A stretch of 64,000 nucleotides of DNA, taken from the NCBI GenBank assembly GCA_025200525.1, contig CM045762.1, forward strand, positions 104,434,682 through 104,498,681, written 5' to 3'. Positions 1 to 10,620 of this stretch are shown here, in pieces. This DNA is from Camellia lanceoleosa. Taxonomy: Eukaryota > Streptophyta > Magnoliopsida > Ericales > Theaceae. Below the pieces are notes generated by a model, which saw only the letters and a program-made list of their open reading frames with translations, was not told the DNA's origin and made no database searches. The first letter of the stretch is position 1. Every line of letters starts with the position of its first letter. The position numbers and the translations under genes were made by a program.

Positions 1-171
1 CCACTCAACAATTCTTAAGGACAAAATATGTCAAAAACATAAGAATTTCAACGTATTTTTTATAATATATATTTCATATATTTAAATTTTCTTTTTCTTT
101 TTCATATATATCTTCACTAACTACAGCCCAACAGTGGTAATTAGCATTTTCCTACCAAATATTATGGCAAT
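1..171. other. AT-rich flank, no gene seen
   Basis: AT-rich sequence with no recognisable coding or repeat structure. It ends in the pentamer GCAAT immediately before the first LTR, which I read as a decayed target-site duplication (compare ACAAT at 6529-6533). Confidence 0.5.
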
Positions 172-936
172 TGTACGAGGAGCAAATATTTTGCACTTCC
201 ATACTCTTTACATTCAAGCTTCGTGTTTCCCCGAACAACGTCGTCAAACCTAAAAACACAACGACAGCGAGCTATCCAGTGGGTGTGTTGCCAAAAAATC
301 CATCTGACAATTAAGTTAGTACTCACAAAAAGAGAGAAGGGGACAAAAGAGAAGATAGCTCTGTGTAAAAAGATTGCGGACCTCTTGCATGGAGGCGTTG
401 TAGGGTTTATATAGTATACGTGCGCACTACTCTGCTTGTCCTTTTGCACATGTGGATGTACTATCCTCTCTTCGTCTTACACATGTATTGTGTGACAATA
501 CTGCCAGATAGTGACGCGCACGAACAATGTATTCCCTCATCTGCTCTTCAATTGGGCCAAGTGGCAGTTCCTGCCGAGCTATCCACAACCTGGTGCTCAA
601 CGGCTAACTTTACAAATAACTACCGACTGGCCAACCCCGAGGTACCCAATCGGTCATCTACAACTCGGTCAGGATGGTCAACTTACCCAAACCAACCTTG
701 CCCGTCATTGAGACAGGGTTGACATGGTTAGTCCGCCTGCAATCAAGTCGACAACCCCGGTCATTCCTCAGTCCGGCTGAGATCGAAAGTTGCCCTTCAA
801 TCCGGTCGAGAGCAACACTTTGTTCCATCAATCTCAGCCTTAATGGGCATCTCTCCAGACCTACCGTGAAGCCTAGGACAACAGCCCAAGTCTTGACCTA
901 GCTCGGCCCATTAGTTTGCTGCAAATCCCCCTCTCA
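172..936 (-). repeat. 3' LTR of the gypsy element
   Basis: On the plus strand it runs from TGTACGAGG to CTCTCA. The part from about 465 matches 6003-6528 with scattered substitutions and indels. Next to the inner edge, the minus strand reads AAGGGGCAAT then TGAGAGG, which fits a polypurine tract at 937-946 followed by the LTR start. The 172-464 part has no counterpart in the other LTR because that copy is truncated. Confidence 0.75.
406..413 (-). promoter_or_regulatory. Probable TATA box of the gypsy 3' LTR
   Basis: The minus strand reads TATATAAA here, inside the LTR and about 235 bases before its 3' edge. This fits a U3 promoter with R-U5 downstream. The truncated 5' LTR lacks the corresponding stretch, so the element probably cannot be transcribed from its own 5' end. 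Confidence 0.45.
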
Positions 937-2034
937 ATTGCCCCTTAATCTCATCTGCTTTTGCATGACCAAGATTACCACAACTAGGCAAACTAGATAC
1001 CCTACCCGACTAAATGAACTGCACGATGCTAATCTGACACTTCTAGTAGCACGATTCACCCCACTACTCTGACGCAACGTCTTCTCAAGGGGACACGCGT
1101 CATCATGTAATGATGATGGGTACGATTTCCTAAGAAACCTTTCAAATTTTGGCACCTCAGGTAAAATACGTATATCGTTGTCGTCTCCTCCAATTCTCAC
1201 CAATGTTCATTGCCATTTTAGAGAAAATCCCTACGACCCAGAGAAAACCTCCTTGGCGTCTTGCATCCAGTGCCCCACTCAGAGCATTTTGAGCGATGGT
1301 TCTTTATCACATTTGTCGTCGGAGCATCCTTCATTGAGTGGGACACTGCTTAAAGCTTCAACCCATAAGTCTTTCCATGCCTACTTATATTCATTCCCGT
1401 TCTTTATGGGTTTTGAATATTCTTGAGTTTATAATGTCAAATCTATATTCAAAACATGATAATAGCACCAAATCCCACGGGAAACATGTTTTTACAGGGG
1501 TTTCAAACCACTCATAGTGTTTAAATGACCCTTAAGCCTTGGCTATTCATTATCTTGTTCATACCCTAAGATGAACGTGGATGGATCTGGGCCAGACCGG
1601 GAAAAAAACTAACTTTTTAATGCAAATCCCAATCTGGCCGGCAAACTTTATGTTTGTCGCATTTGAAGAAGAAATAGAGATAGGAATCAAAGCAACTTAA
1701 AAGGCCGCGAGACCGCGCTAGAATCCGCTTCGCTCGTGCGGCCAAGATAGGACTAGATACATTTATGGAACCGAGATAGAGCTTGACTCAACAACGCAAC
1801 CGAGCTAAAAACCTAGCTCTTTTGCTCGGCCAAGATAGAACATGTCTTATTCACGTGGCCGAGCTAACACCCTACTCATTACACAAAATCGAGCTGCCAC
1901 TTGCACTTAAATTTGATTTTTCACTATGTAAAATCCTAGGTGACCAAGCACACCAACACAAGCACTCTCAAAGACCGAGCATCCGCTGCATAATTTGACT
2001 AACACCCTCTATTGGGCAAACCACACTGGGCTAC
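937..2034. other. Gypsy internal region between LTR and antisense gene
   Basis: About 1.1 kb with no convincing coding sequence on either strand; the short open frames here look random. Its right end leads into the antisense gene, so it may hold that gene's promoter and upstream region, but I see no clear TATA box. Confidence 0.4.
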
Positions 2035-3951
2035 ATGGGGCGATACCGTTACTTGGTGAATACACCGAGCGCCCTAGCCGAGTTCAGTGAGGAATATAGC
2101 ATTCCTACCAATGTACACTTTGAGCTTGGCAAGGAGGAGATAGTTCGCTGGGGCAAACAGAACGCCTACCCCTTCATAGTGCTATCAATTATAGAAGGGG
2201 ATCTTCGCTTCCTGGTGCAGCCACTGATGTGCAAATTCTTAAGATGCACCGAGTTATGCCCTACACAAGTCTCCACCAACACATTCTACATAATAAACAG
2301 AGTAGCCAAACTAAATCACTGATTCGGCTTAAACTTAGGCCTGGCCGAGATACTGCATCAATATATGCTCGACCACACAAGTGGCAACTTTAACTAGTAC
2401 TTAAAAGTAAGATCGAACAGAGAGCGTCTAGTGACCGACACGTCAGATAAGGACCTTCATGATGACTTCTTCTAGGTAATCAGCAACTACGAAACTACCG
2501 ATGTGCCCAGTTGGTACATTAGTAAAGATAAGGGTTCAGCAAGTAAGTCAAATTTCAAAACCAATCAATTTTATATTGGTCTTGTTTTGCCAAGCTAACA
2601 GATTTCTTCTACAGGTATCGCTGAGCTACGAGCGCTATACTCACGTCCTGACGAAGCGATAGTAAGAACCGTGTTACGATATAAGAAACGTAACTGCCAA
2701 GATTTGCTCGGTCACGTGTTGAGCTATCGTCATTCGGTTAAAAGAAAGAGCAAAGTCACAAACTTCTTGTTTGACCCTTCTCTCGCTCCAAATCTAAGTC
2801 TTGCAGACGTCCCACTAATTCGACTGATCGAAAAAAGAGGAAATTTCCATGAGGAACAGAATCAAGAACCTCATCACAGCCACCTCCCGAGAAATACCGA
2901 GTAACATACTTTCGTCTGCTCTAACAACTGGTCAAGGTTCAGTAACCATGTTGGCCTTGGCCTCCCCCACCGTCCAATCCTTTGACACACAATCTCATCA
3001 GGCTGGCAAAAGGGCTCACTCGGCGGATCCTTTGGTCGAGTTGGAGACCAAGCATAGCACTGAACATGTTACTACCGAGGTTAAGCCAGCTCCTTCCTAG
3101 CAGTCGAAGTTGAAGTCCCGAGGAAAGATCATCTCGACCGATGCTTTTATCAAGGGGGACAAGGAGAATTTCCTTGCCTTTAACCTTTCCAAGTCTATGT
3201 TTCTGCTAGAAGATATGACCAGGATGAAGCACGTACCAAACATCCAGATGATCGAGTCTGTGGTGAAATCCACAACCAGGGTAAGCTTTTCAATCAAAAA
3301 ATTTTTAACTGTTTGCTCGATTTTGCTTGCTAACCTCTTCTTTTTGCAAGCAATTTAGAAGACCCATCTTGTCATGGACCAGGTTGTGAATTTGTGCCAA
3401 AAAGTGGTCGATGTCACCATGCAAGAAAAGTACTTCGAAGCCGAGCTTGGTCGGGCCAAAGCTTCTCTTGAGTTGGCCAATGCAGACAGCGCCCAACTCC
3501 TCGGCCAACTTTCTTACGCCGAGTAGGGGAGGGATGCAGTGCGTGCTGAGCTCGAGGCACTGAAGAAGGAACAGTCTGCAACCGTGAAAGTAGCCGAAGA
3601 TCAAGGCTTCATGGAATAGCCTGGGAGATGGCTTTGCGAAAAGCTTGGTCATAGTCTTTCAACCAAGGTGTTTGCCACTTTTCCTCCCTACTTCCTGCCA
3701 GGCTATATGGTTTCATACACCGAGAACATCTTCAATGACTAGCAAGAAGAGGAGGCCGAGGAAGGGGTAAAGGCTCCACCAGCTGATCTTGACGAGAACA
3801 AAAACACTGCCACAACCGAGCAAAAGAGAGCTACTGCAACCGAACAGGAGAGAGTTGCTCTTAGTGATGATTTTGCTGATGATTTGTCCCCCTCCTTCCC
3901 CTTGTTTGACTTTTTAATTTTTCCTCTTTTTTTGCTTTTCTTTTCTTTCTG
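2035..3951 (+). pseudogene. Spliced antisense gene in the gypsy element, decayed
   Basis: Three exons can be traced: 2035-2542, 2615-3280 and 3359-3951. Both introns are short with clean GT..AG borders (GTAAGT to ACAG; GTAAGC to TTTAG). Exon 1 encodes a segment with GDLRFLVQPLMCKFL and CPTQVSTNTFYI. This resembles the retrotransposon-associated plant 'putative transposon' domain (usual pattern LRFPLHPF..., LAPxQLxPN). The phase carries over from exon 1 to exon 2, which starts SIAELRALYSRPDEA. Exon 3 is rich in A, E, L, K and Q and looks coiled-coil, with an acidic tail ending in FPLFDF. Stop codons interrupt exon 1 (after LNH and twice more) and exon 3 (after LSYAE, GFME, IFND), and exon 2 shifts frame near 2850-2900, so no full protein can be made. 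It lies on the strand opposite integrase. The function of this domain is not known; the link to the retroelement is by position. Confidence 0.6.
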
Positions 3952-4089
3952 AATATTGTAACCAGGCTATCTGTCCCTACTATGTATTTGATACATTGCA
4001 TCAATGAAACTTGCATAACTTTTGTCTATGATTTTGGATTGATGTCTGTTTACTTTGAGCCATGCAACGACACCTCAATAAGGAACTAT
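3952..4089. other. Short spacer after the antisense gene
   Basis: Non-coding stretch between the end of the antisense gene and the tandem array. It may serve as that gene's 3' untranslated region; AATAAA-like signals are weak. Confidence 0.3.
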
Positions 4090-4869
4090 GAGCCAAACTT
4101 AATTTGCCAGGCAACAGATTCTGGATTGAACACAACTTGAATGGTCCTGCAAGGAAAATTAGCTCGGTATGAAGTTCTGAGTTGAACGAAACCTCAATTT
4201 CATTAGCTGAGCAAAATCCATTAGGCAATGAGCTATGAGTTAAACAAAACATCAACTCATTTTGCTGAGAAAAACCAACTCAACAACGAGCTATGAATTG
4301 AACAAAGTATCAACTCATTTTGCTGAGCAAAACCAACTCAGCAAGGAGCCATGAGTTGAACAAAACATCAACTCATTTTGCCAAGCAAAACTAGCTCGGC
4401 AAGCGAGCCATAAGTTGAACAAAACATCAACTCATTTTGCTGAGCAAAACCAACTCGGCAAGAAGCTATGAGTTGAACACAACATCAACTCACTTTGCCA
4501 AGCAAAACCAGCTCGGCAAGGAGCTATGAGTTGAACAAAACATCAACTCATTTTGCCAAGAAAATACCAACTCGGTAAAGAACCCCGAGTTGAACAAGTC
4601 ATCAACCTGTCTTGTTGAGCTAAACCAGCTCGGCAAGAAGCCTTGAGTCAAACAAACCATCAACTTGTCTTGCCTAGCAAAATTAGATCGGTAAGAAACA
4701 TTAAGTTGAACAAGTCATCAACCCGTTTTGTCGAGCTAAACTAGTTTGGCAAAAAATGTTGAGTTGAACAAACCATCAACTCATTTTGCCGAGTTAAATC
4801 AGCTCACGTGGGGAACCTTGAGTTGAACAAATCATCAACTCATATTGCCAAGCGAAACCAACTCGGCGG
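4090..4869. repeat. Tandem array, about 59-bp unit, about 13 copies
   Basis: A unit of 58-61 bp containing GAGTTGAACAAAACATCAAC, then TCATTTTGCC, GAGCAAAACC and AGCTCGGCAAG repeats from about 4090 to 4869. Copies diverge increasingly at both ends. GTTGAAC-type landmarks fall near 4128, 4170, 4228, 4287, 4346, 4407, 4467, 4526, 4587, 4645, 4705, 4762 and 4822. The array lies between integrase and the antisense gene. It appears non-coding, since stop codons occur in every frame. Confidence 0.85.
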
Positions 4870-5009
4870 CCTATTGCCCCTTGTCCGCGAAGAGAATGAA
4901 AATAAAGTTACAATCTCAAGTGAAATGAACCATTGTTCCTATTACATAAACAAATTTAAAACAAAGGTTAAAAAATTACATCATGAAATAAGAGGTTACA
5001 TTGAAAGAA

Positions 5010-5990
5010 GAATTAGAAGTAGAATAGCTTCAGATTCATGGTGTTCCATGGCCTGGATATAACTTGGTCATCTAGACCCTTCAGGTAATATATCCATTTT
5101 CCTGCCAAACTGATTATCTTGTAAGGTCCTTCCTAGTTTGCTCCCAATTTTCCTTCTCCTGGTATCAAGGTGTTGCCCATCACTTTGTGTAGGACCCAAT
5201 CCCCAATTTTGAACTGCTAGTGATGGACTATTTTGTTGTACATCCTGGATAGTTTCTGCTGATATGTTGTGATGTGGATTAGTGCCTTTTCTCTTTGCTC
5301 TTCTGTGAGGTCCAATTCTAGGGCGATGGCTTCCGCATTCAAGTCTAACTCAAAGTTCTCACTCTGGATGGTAGGCATGCCGACTTCCAATGGGATGACG
5401 GCCTCCATGCCATATGCCAAGGTGAAGGGAGTGTCCCCCGTTGACTGTCTTGGAGTTGTTTGGTATGTCCACAGGACATTAGGAAGTTTCTCGATCTATT
5501 TTCCTACCTTCTCCAACTTTTTCTTTAACCCATCTAGAATGGTCTTATTCGACCGTTTGATTGAGGGTAAGCTGATGTTGAATTGTAAAATTCTATCTTC
5601 AGCTCCTCGCAGAATCCTCTGAACAATTTTCCAGCAAATTGGGTGTCTCTGTCGGAGATTAGAGCATTAGGGACTGCAAACCGCGTTACCACATTTTGCT
5701 AGACAAATTTCTTTACATCTTTCTCCTTAATGGTCACACGAGGCTCAGCTTCCTCCCATTTGGAGAAGTAATCGGTTGCTGCGATGTAGAACTTTCAGTT
5801 TCCAGGTGCAGTTGGGAGTGGTCCCACTATATCTAGCTCCCACATTGCGAATAGCCAAGGACTTGTAAGAAGGAGGAGTTCTCTGGCCAGCTAATGAATC
5901 TGGTGTGCAAATTTCTGACATTTTTCACATTTTCTCACGTAATTTGCTTGTCAGCTATTGCATGCATAGCCACCAATACCCTTGTGAAAT
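5010..5990 (-). pseudogene. Ty3/gypsy integrase fragment
   Basis: Read right to left, pieces of integrase appear in order. First comes part of the zinc-binding region (HKGIGGYACNS then CEKCQKFAH). Then the catalytic core: MWELDIVGPLPTAPGN, FYIAATDYFSKWEEAEP, and RFAVPNALISDRDTQF with its catalytic Asp. Then YPQSNGRI, AYGMEAVIPLEVGMPT, and the C-terminal FKIGDWVLHKV..GKLG..WEGPYKI segment. Stops occur after QIH and NS, at the end of the VHH stretch, and near the start of the core. The catalytic Glu region is altered (NGRI where families have NGQAE). Integrase inserts cDNA into the genome; this copy is broken and its upstream pol partners are deleted. Confidence 0.88.
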
Positions 5991-6002
5991 AACGCAATAA
6001 GG

Positions 6003-6528
6003 TCTCTTTGTCTTACATGTGTGTTGTGCGATAATAATGCCAAACAGCATTGACAAAACAACCAAATGGTATTGACGCGCACAAACAGTGGATTCCCCCC
6101 TCTACTCTTCAATTAGGCCAAATGGCAATTCTTGCCAAGCTATCCATAACCCGGTGCTTGGCGGCTCACTTTACAAATAACTACTGATTGGTCAACCCCG
6201 AGGTACCCAGCCAGTCATCTACAACTCGATCGAGACGATCAAACTCGCCTGAACCATCCTTGCCAGGCATTGAGACAGGGCTGACATGGTTAGTTTGACT
6301 GCAACCGAATCGACGACCCTGGTCATTCCTTAGTCCGACTGGGATCGAAAGTTGCCCTGAATCCGGTCGAGAGAAACACTTTGTTCCATCAATCTCAACC
6401 TTGGACAGTGCTGATTGATTACCTTAGCCCAACGCTGGGCGTCTCTCCAGACCTGCCATGAAGCCCAAGACAACGACCCAAGTCTTGACTTAGTTCGGCC
6501 CATTGGTTCGGTGCAAATTCTCCTCTCA
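6003..6528 (-). repeat. 5' LTR of the gypsy element, truncated
   Basis: Matches 465-936 along its length, with a roughly 30-bp length difference near 6050-6085. It ends in CTCTCA like the left copy. Its inner edge lacks the U5/TATA part (equivalent of 172-464) and abuts the integrase fragment, marking one deletion breakpoint near 5990-6003. Confidence 0.75.
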
Positions 6529-8696
6529 ACAATACATATATATACATATATATGTCAATCAAAATATTATTTTTAACAAAAAAATTTGTGGATTATTTTG
6601 CCTCAAATTATATCAATATAAGAACAATTCACTACAACATATAGAGTTTCAGGGATCAACCTACTTTGTCTTAAAAGCTAAAAATTTTGTTACAAAAAAG
6701 TTTAAGAGCTGATTCATGTTATTGCGAGAGTTGTTGCTAAAATGTTATTCCAAAAAGTCGAAAAAGGGACTTTAGCAACGAAATTTTAAAGATATTGCTA
6801 ATAAATGCACTTTTAGAACAAAACAATTAGGTGACAAAAAAGTTTACATTGAGACAAAAATTGTGGTAGCAAAAAGATAATAATTTATCATTAAATGTCT
6901 AATTTCATAGCTAAAAATATGATAATGACACTTTTAACAATTAAAATATTTTATCCCTAAAAAATTATTTTCTTTTTTATTTTTAAAATCTTAATTTTGT
7001 GTAGAGGTTGAATCATCACAATTATCATATTAGGGCCAAAACAATTAAACCCCATGTGAACATATTTATTGATAATTAGAGGAACCAAAGGGTAAGTTTG
7101 ATATTGAATGAAATGTATGGTTTACTGGTTATGGTATCCGTAACAGAAGGTATCTGGATTAGGTTAATCATTTTATAATTAATTTAATTAATATAATTTC
7201 AATGATTGCTTTGTCATCTTGAATGGTCAGAATTAAGCAGTAAATCTTGCAGTCCATTATGCAGCTCCTCTTTTGTTGTGCATCTCACATGCACCGTGAA
7301 TTGAATCGTTAATTATATTATTTTTTAATTGAGAATTATAAAATTAGTAAAAAATTATCAAGCATGTAGTTGATAGTTGGTTGCTCATAATCATTTCTCA
7401 GGATCTGTTAGTGGCAACTGTATTTGTTTGTTTAGTAGTCCAGTTTTATTTTATTGAAAGGGAGAAATTATACTTTATTTTTCTTAATTATTGACCATTA
7501 TTACTTTATCCATTAATTAAAAATTAATATATTTTTCTCAACTAATTTTACCATTTATTTTAATCTCAACATTTTCCTTGACATTCTATTATGAAAAGGA
7601 TATGAAAAATCGATATGTGAACCATACATATCAAAATGATTATTCGCTTTATTTATTATTACTGTTATTATTTTTTTTTTAATAGATAAAAGAGTAATTA
7701 TAATATTAAAACTATTTATATCATTTAACATATATCACTAGTCCACAGTAGTTAGAAAATCCACAAAGTCTGACAACCAATCTACCAAGCCCATTAAGCT
7801 AAACCCAACAACCATTACTAATTATATGTAACCCCCATAATGGCTTAGAATTTAACTAATATCAAACTCTTTTTCAATAGAGTTGAACTCGAGACATCAT
7901 ACTATAAAGTACTATACAATCATTAGGTTAAATAATTATTCAAGATCTAATTAATTTATATATATTGCTGGCCACACATTTCGTTCTATTCGTTACCATT
8001 TTCTGGCACAAGCGACGAGTAGTGGTTATTGGTAGCAAAGAATGGGTGGGAGTGATAAGAAAGTGATGAGTAGCGACCATCAGTAGCAGGGAATTTGAGT
8101 AGCTTGCTGTAGGAAAACGGTAGGGAAATAGCAAGTTTTTGGTGATTAGCGGCGACGGATTTATATAGTAAAGAGAAAATACAATGAAAATAAATAAATA
8201 AAAGGAAATAAAATTTATTATTATTATTGTTATTTAATTTCAAAAAGTGCCTCATGAAAGCATGGCATGACAATTTTTGCTAGGCAATATGATATCAAAC
8301 TAACATAATAATCATATTTTAACTTAATTAAAATATAAGGTGTTAAGTGTTATAATTGAAAAAAGAAAAATTAAATAGAATTTTATGTAAACTGTGAAAG
8401 TATAATTTCGTGAATATTCGTTTTATTAATAGTTTGTCTGATATGTGAACAAAAGATGGTACATGTGCAAGTGTCAACAAATTCTTGCCTAAAATTCTAA
8501 CTGAGCCTGTATCTTGGTTCACTGTCTTTGATGTACACAATCAAGCCGTTTTTCCTTTTGTTAAGGTGAAGTATAGGAGGAGATGCATAGTCAAGAAGGC
8601 ACGTTGCCCATGTTTCAGGGACATTTTTTAGTTTGACCTCCTCCTCCATTACCCATTACTATGTACACCCTAATATAGGTAAATGCACATGACATC
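6529..8696. other. AT-rich intergenic DNA, no gene seen
   Basis: Strongly AT-rich with no supported coding region. It contains the CACTA end remnant at 6630, poly-T runs near 7671, and short overlapping open frames near 7940-8540 that lack any family resemblance. Confidence 0.5.
6630..6965. mobile_element. Remnant of a CACTA transposon end
   Basis: Starts CACTACAACATATAGAGTTT, nearly the same as the right terminus of the CACTA element at 21310-24786 read inward (CACTACAACATATAAGAGTT). It is followed by degenerate subterminal motifs such as TTAGCAACGAAATT and GTTGCTAAAATG. No partner end was found nearby, so this is probably a truncated or decayed copy; the right limit is approximate. Confidence 0.5.
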
Positions 8697-9052
8697 CACC
8701 ACAAGAAAAGTGGGTATATGAGACGGAACTATTTGCGACGGCACACTTGTCATCTCAAAAAGTCACTTTTTGCGACGGCAGAAAATGCCGTCTCAAAAAA
8801 ACAGAGTATTTGTGACGGCACCATTTGCCGTCTCAAAAAAGCATAACATTTGCGACGGCACAATTTGCCGTCTCAAAAAATGAGAGCATTTGCAACGGTA
8901 TTTTCTGATGGCACAAATACTCTGTTTTTTTGAGACAATAAATTGTGCCGTCGCAAATGCTCTGCTTTTTTGAGACGGCAAATAGTGCCATCGCAAATAC
9001 TCTGCTTTTTTGAGACGGCATTTTCTGCCGTCGCAAAAAGTGACTTTCGTGT
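8697..9052. mobile_element. CACTA-like fold-back element
   Basis: An imperfect palindrome of about 350 bp. The left half carries TTTGCGACGGCA and TGCCGTCTCAAAAAA motifs; the right half carries the reverse complements (TTTTTTGAGACGGCA, TGCCGTCGCAAA). The centre is near 8895-8900. The outer ends CACCACAAGAAAAGT and ACTTTCGTG look like decayed CACTACAAGAAA-type termini. It has no coding capacity and is probably built from two CACTA subterminal regions joined head to head. Confidence 0.65.
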
Positions 9053-9437
9053 TTTTTTTTTTTTATTTTTAGTGAATATTTTTAAAATTTTAAATATTTT
9101 TTTTAGATGCACCTTACTTAGATGTATCTAAAAAAAAATTTATGAAAAAATATTTTAAAAATTAATAAATACATAAAAATACAAAAAAAAATGTATTGAA
9201 TTATTGTATTTTTGGTATTTAGTGAATTTTTAAAAGATTTTTTTTATAATTTTTTAAATTTTTAGGTGTATTTATGTTAGGTGTGTCTAAAAATAAAAAA
9301 AAATACTTAAAATATTTAAAAAAATCAGTAAAAACAATATAACACGGAAAACAAGAAAGTATAATTTTCTCAAAAGAGTTTTTGGGAAACTCTAACCTAG
9401 CATAGTGATTGTGGTTTTGAGACAGCTTTATATATAT
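9053..9437. other. AT-rich spacer with short inverted motifs
   Basis: Homopolymer-rich DNA with repeated TTAGTGAAT(A/T)TTTTA and TTAGATGCACC / AGGTGTATTTA-like words. No coding signal. It ends in TATAT, the target duplication of the next element. Confidence 0.4.
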
Positions 9438-10612
9438 TGTAGACACCCCATTTTTGACCGACCTTAAGACTCAGACGTCACCGATTGAGCGCTCGGTGAT
9501 GTTGCATATTGTGCTCGTTCAGAAGTCTCAGAGTCGCGGCCGTGCGCCCTGCCTCCGGACTTCCGAACCCTCTTCTGTGCCTTGCCTCGGTATGCGAACC
9601 AGACTCGGTTTTCTCTGTTTTCTTTCCTGAGGGGAGAGAGAGGTCCTGTAGACTATCTCTCAGTGGCCATGGGCTACATTTCGTGCCCATAGGCCATTTT
9701 GCCCATTTCGGAGCCCGGTTCCCGGTTTCGGAGCCGTCAGGCCGTGTGCCTCGGTTCGGGACCGTCTAACCATCTCCGATTCCTCTGGTTTTTGGCATGC
9801 ATCTTATTTACTCCCTTTCGAGGGACACTGGGGTCTTAGATACCCACTTCATGGTTGAACACCACTCCCTGCATGGTCCAATGATCGGTCCTTTGCCCCC
9901 GAACCTTCATTTCGCATCGGTTTGGGTTCATTTTTGGTGGAGGCCTTATTTTCATGGTTAGGAAGCTTGTAGGAGGGTGGGAGGCCAGCAATTGTTTTGA
10001 CAACCAACTTTTTATTTGGTCAAAAGTGGTTCAGCATGAATCCGGGAAGGAGAAAAGTATGCGCGGCTTCACCGAAACGGGCGTAACTCTTTGTACAAGA
10101 GGAATTAAAGTATGAGGCCACAATCGTTGGAAAGCTTACTCCCGGGGATTCATTTTTCACTCAAGAATCTCCTAAATTCAATTCCGGACGGAGGAGATAT
10201 GGTTGATTGAAGTAAGGCATCACTCCGGTTGAACTGAAATCTGCGCGGCTTCACGGAAACGGGCATAACTTTCTTCACAGGAGGAATTTTGATGCAAGGT
10301 TTGCGCCATTGGAAAGATAACTTCCGGGGCTTCAATTTGGACACTTGAATGGCCACATTTGAACTTCCATAGCACCCACCGGCCAGCCTTCTTCCCGGAA
10401 GTTCCTGAAAACTAGCTGGCCGGCCACCCTTTTTGTGAAATGACCTTTTTGCCCCTGTAAGCTAGCCGGCCATGCCCCCCTCCCCAAGTGTGTTCTAGCT
10501 CTGAATTTTGTTTTGGACTTCACTCATGTCCGGGGTTCTAACCATTTTGGGGGGAAACTTGACTAGTTTCCCCCCCCCCCTTTTTTTCCCTCCTTTTTTC
10601 CACCAATTTTGC

Positions 10613-10620
10613 TTATATAA
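10613..10620 (+). promoter_or_regulatory. Probable TATA box of family A LTR
   Basis: TTATATAA lies 1.2 kb into the LTR and is followed by a pyrimidine-rich stretch. The copy at 61591 has TATATAAG in a similar context at 62476, and conservation between copies supports a promoter role. Confidence 0.45.

Larger units (their letters stand above)
172..6528 (-). mobile_element. Ty3/gypsy LTR retrotransposon, internally deleted
   Basis: Two direct repeats (172-936 and about 6003-6528) flank an integrase fragment on the minus strand, so the element reads right to left. The outer flanks GCAAT and ACAAT differ by one base and fit an aged 5-bp target duplication. In element order: truncated 5' LTR, integrase, tandem array, a gene on the opposite strand, then 3' LTR. 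Gag, protease, reverse transcriptase, RNase H and the primer-binding site are missing because the 5' LTR joins directly to the integrase zinc-finger region. A gene antisense to pol between integrase and the 3' LTR is a layout known from some plant gypsy lineages of the Tat type. Lineage assignment is inference; the gypsy integrase is seen directly. Confidence 0.85.
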
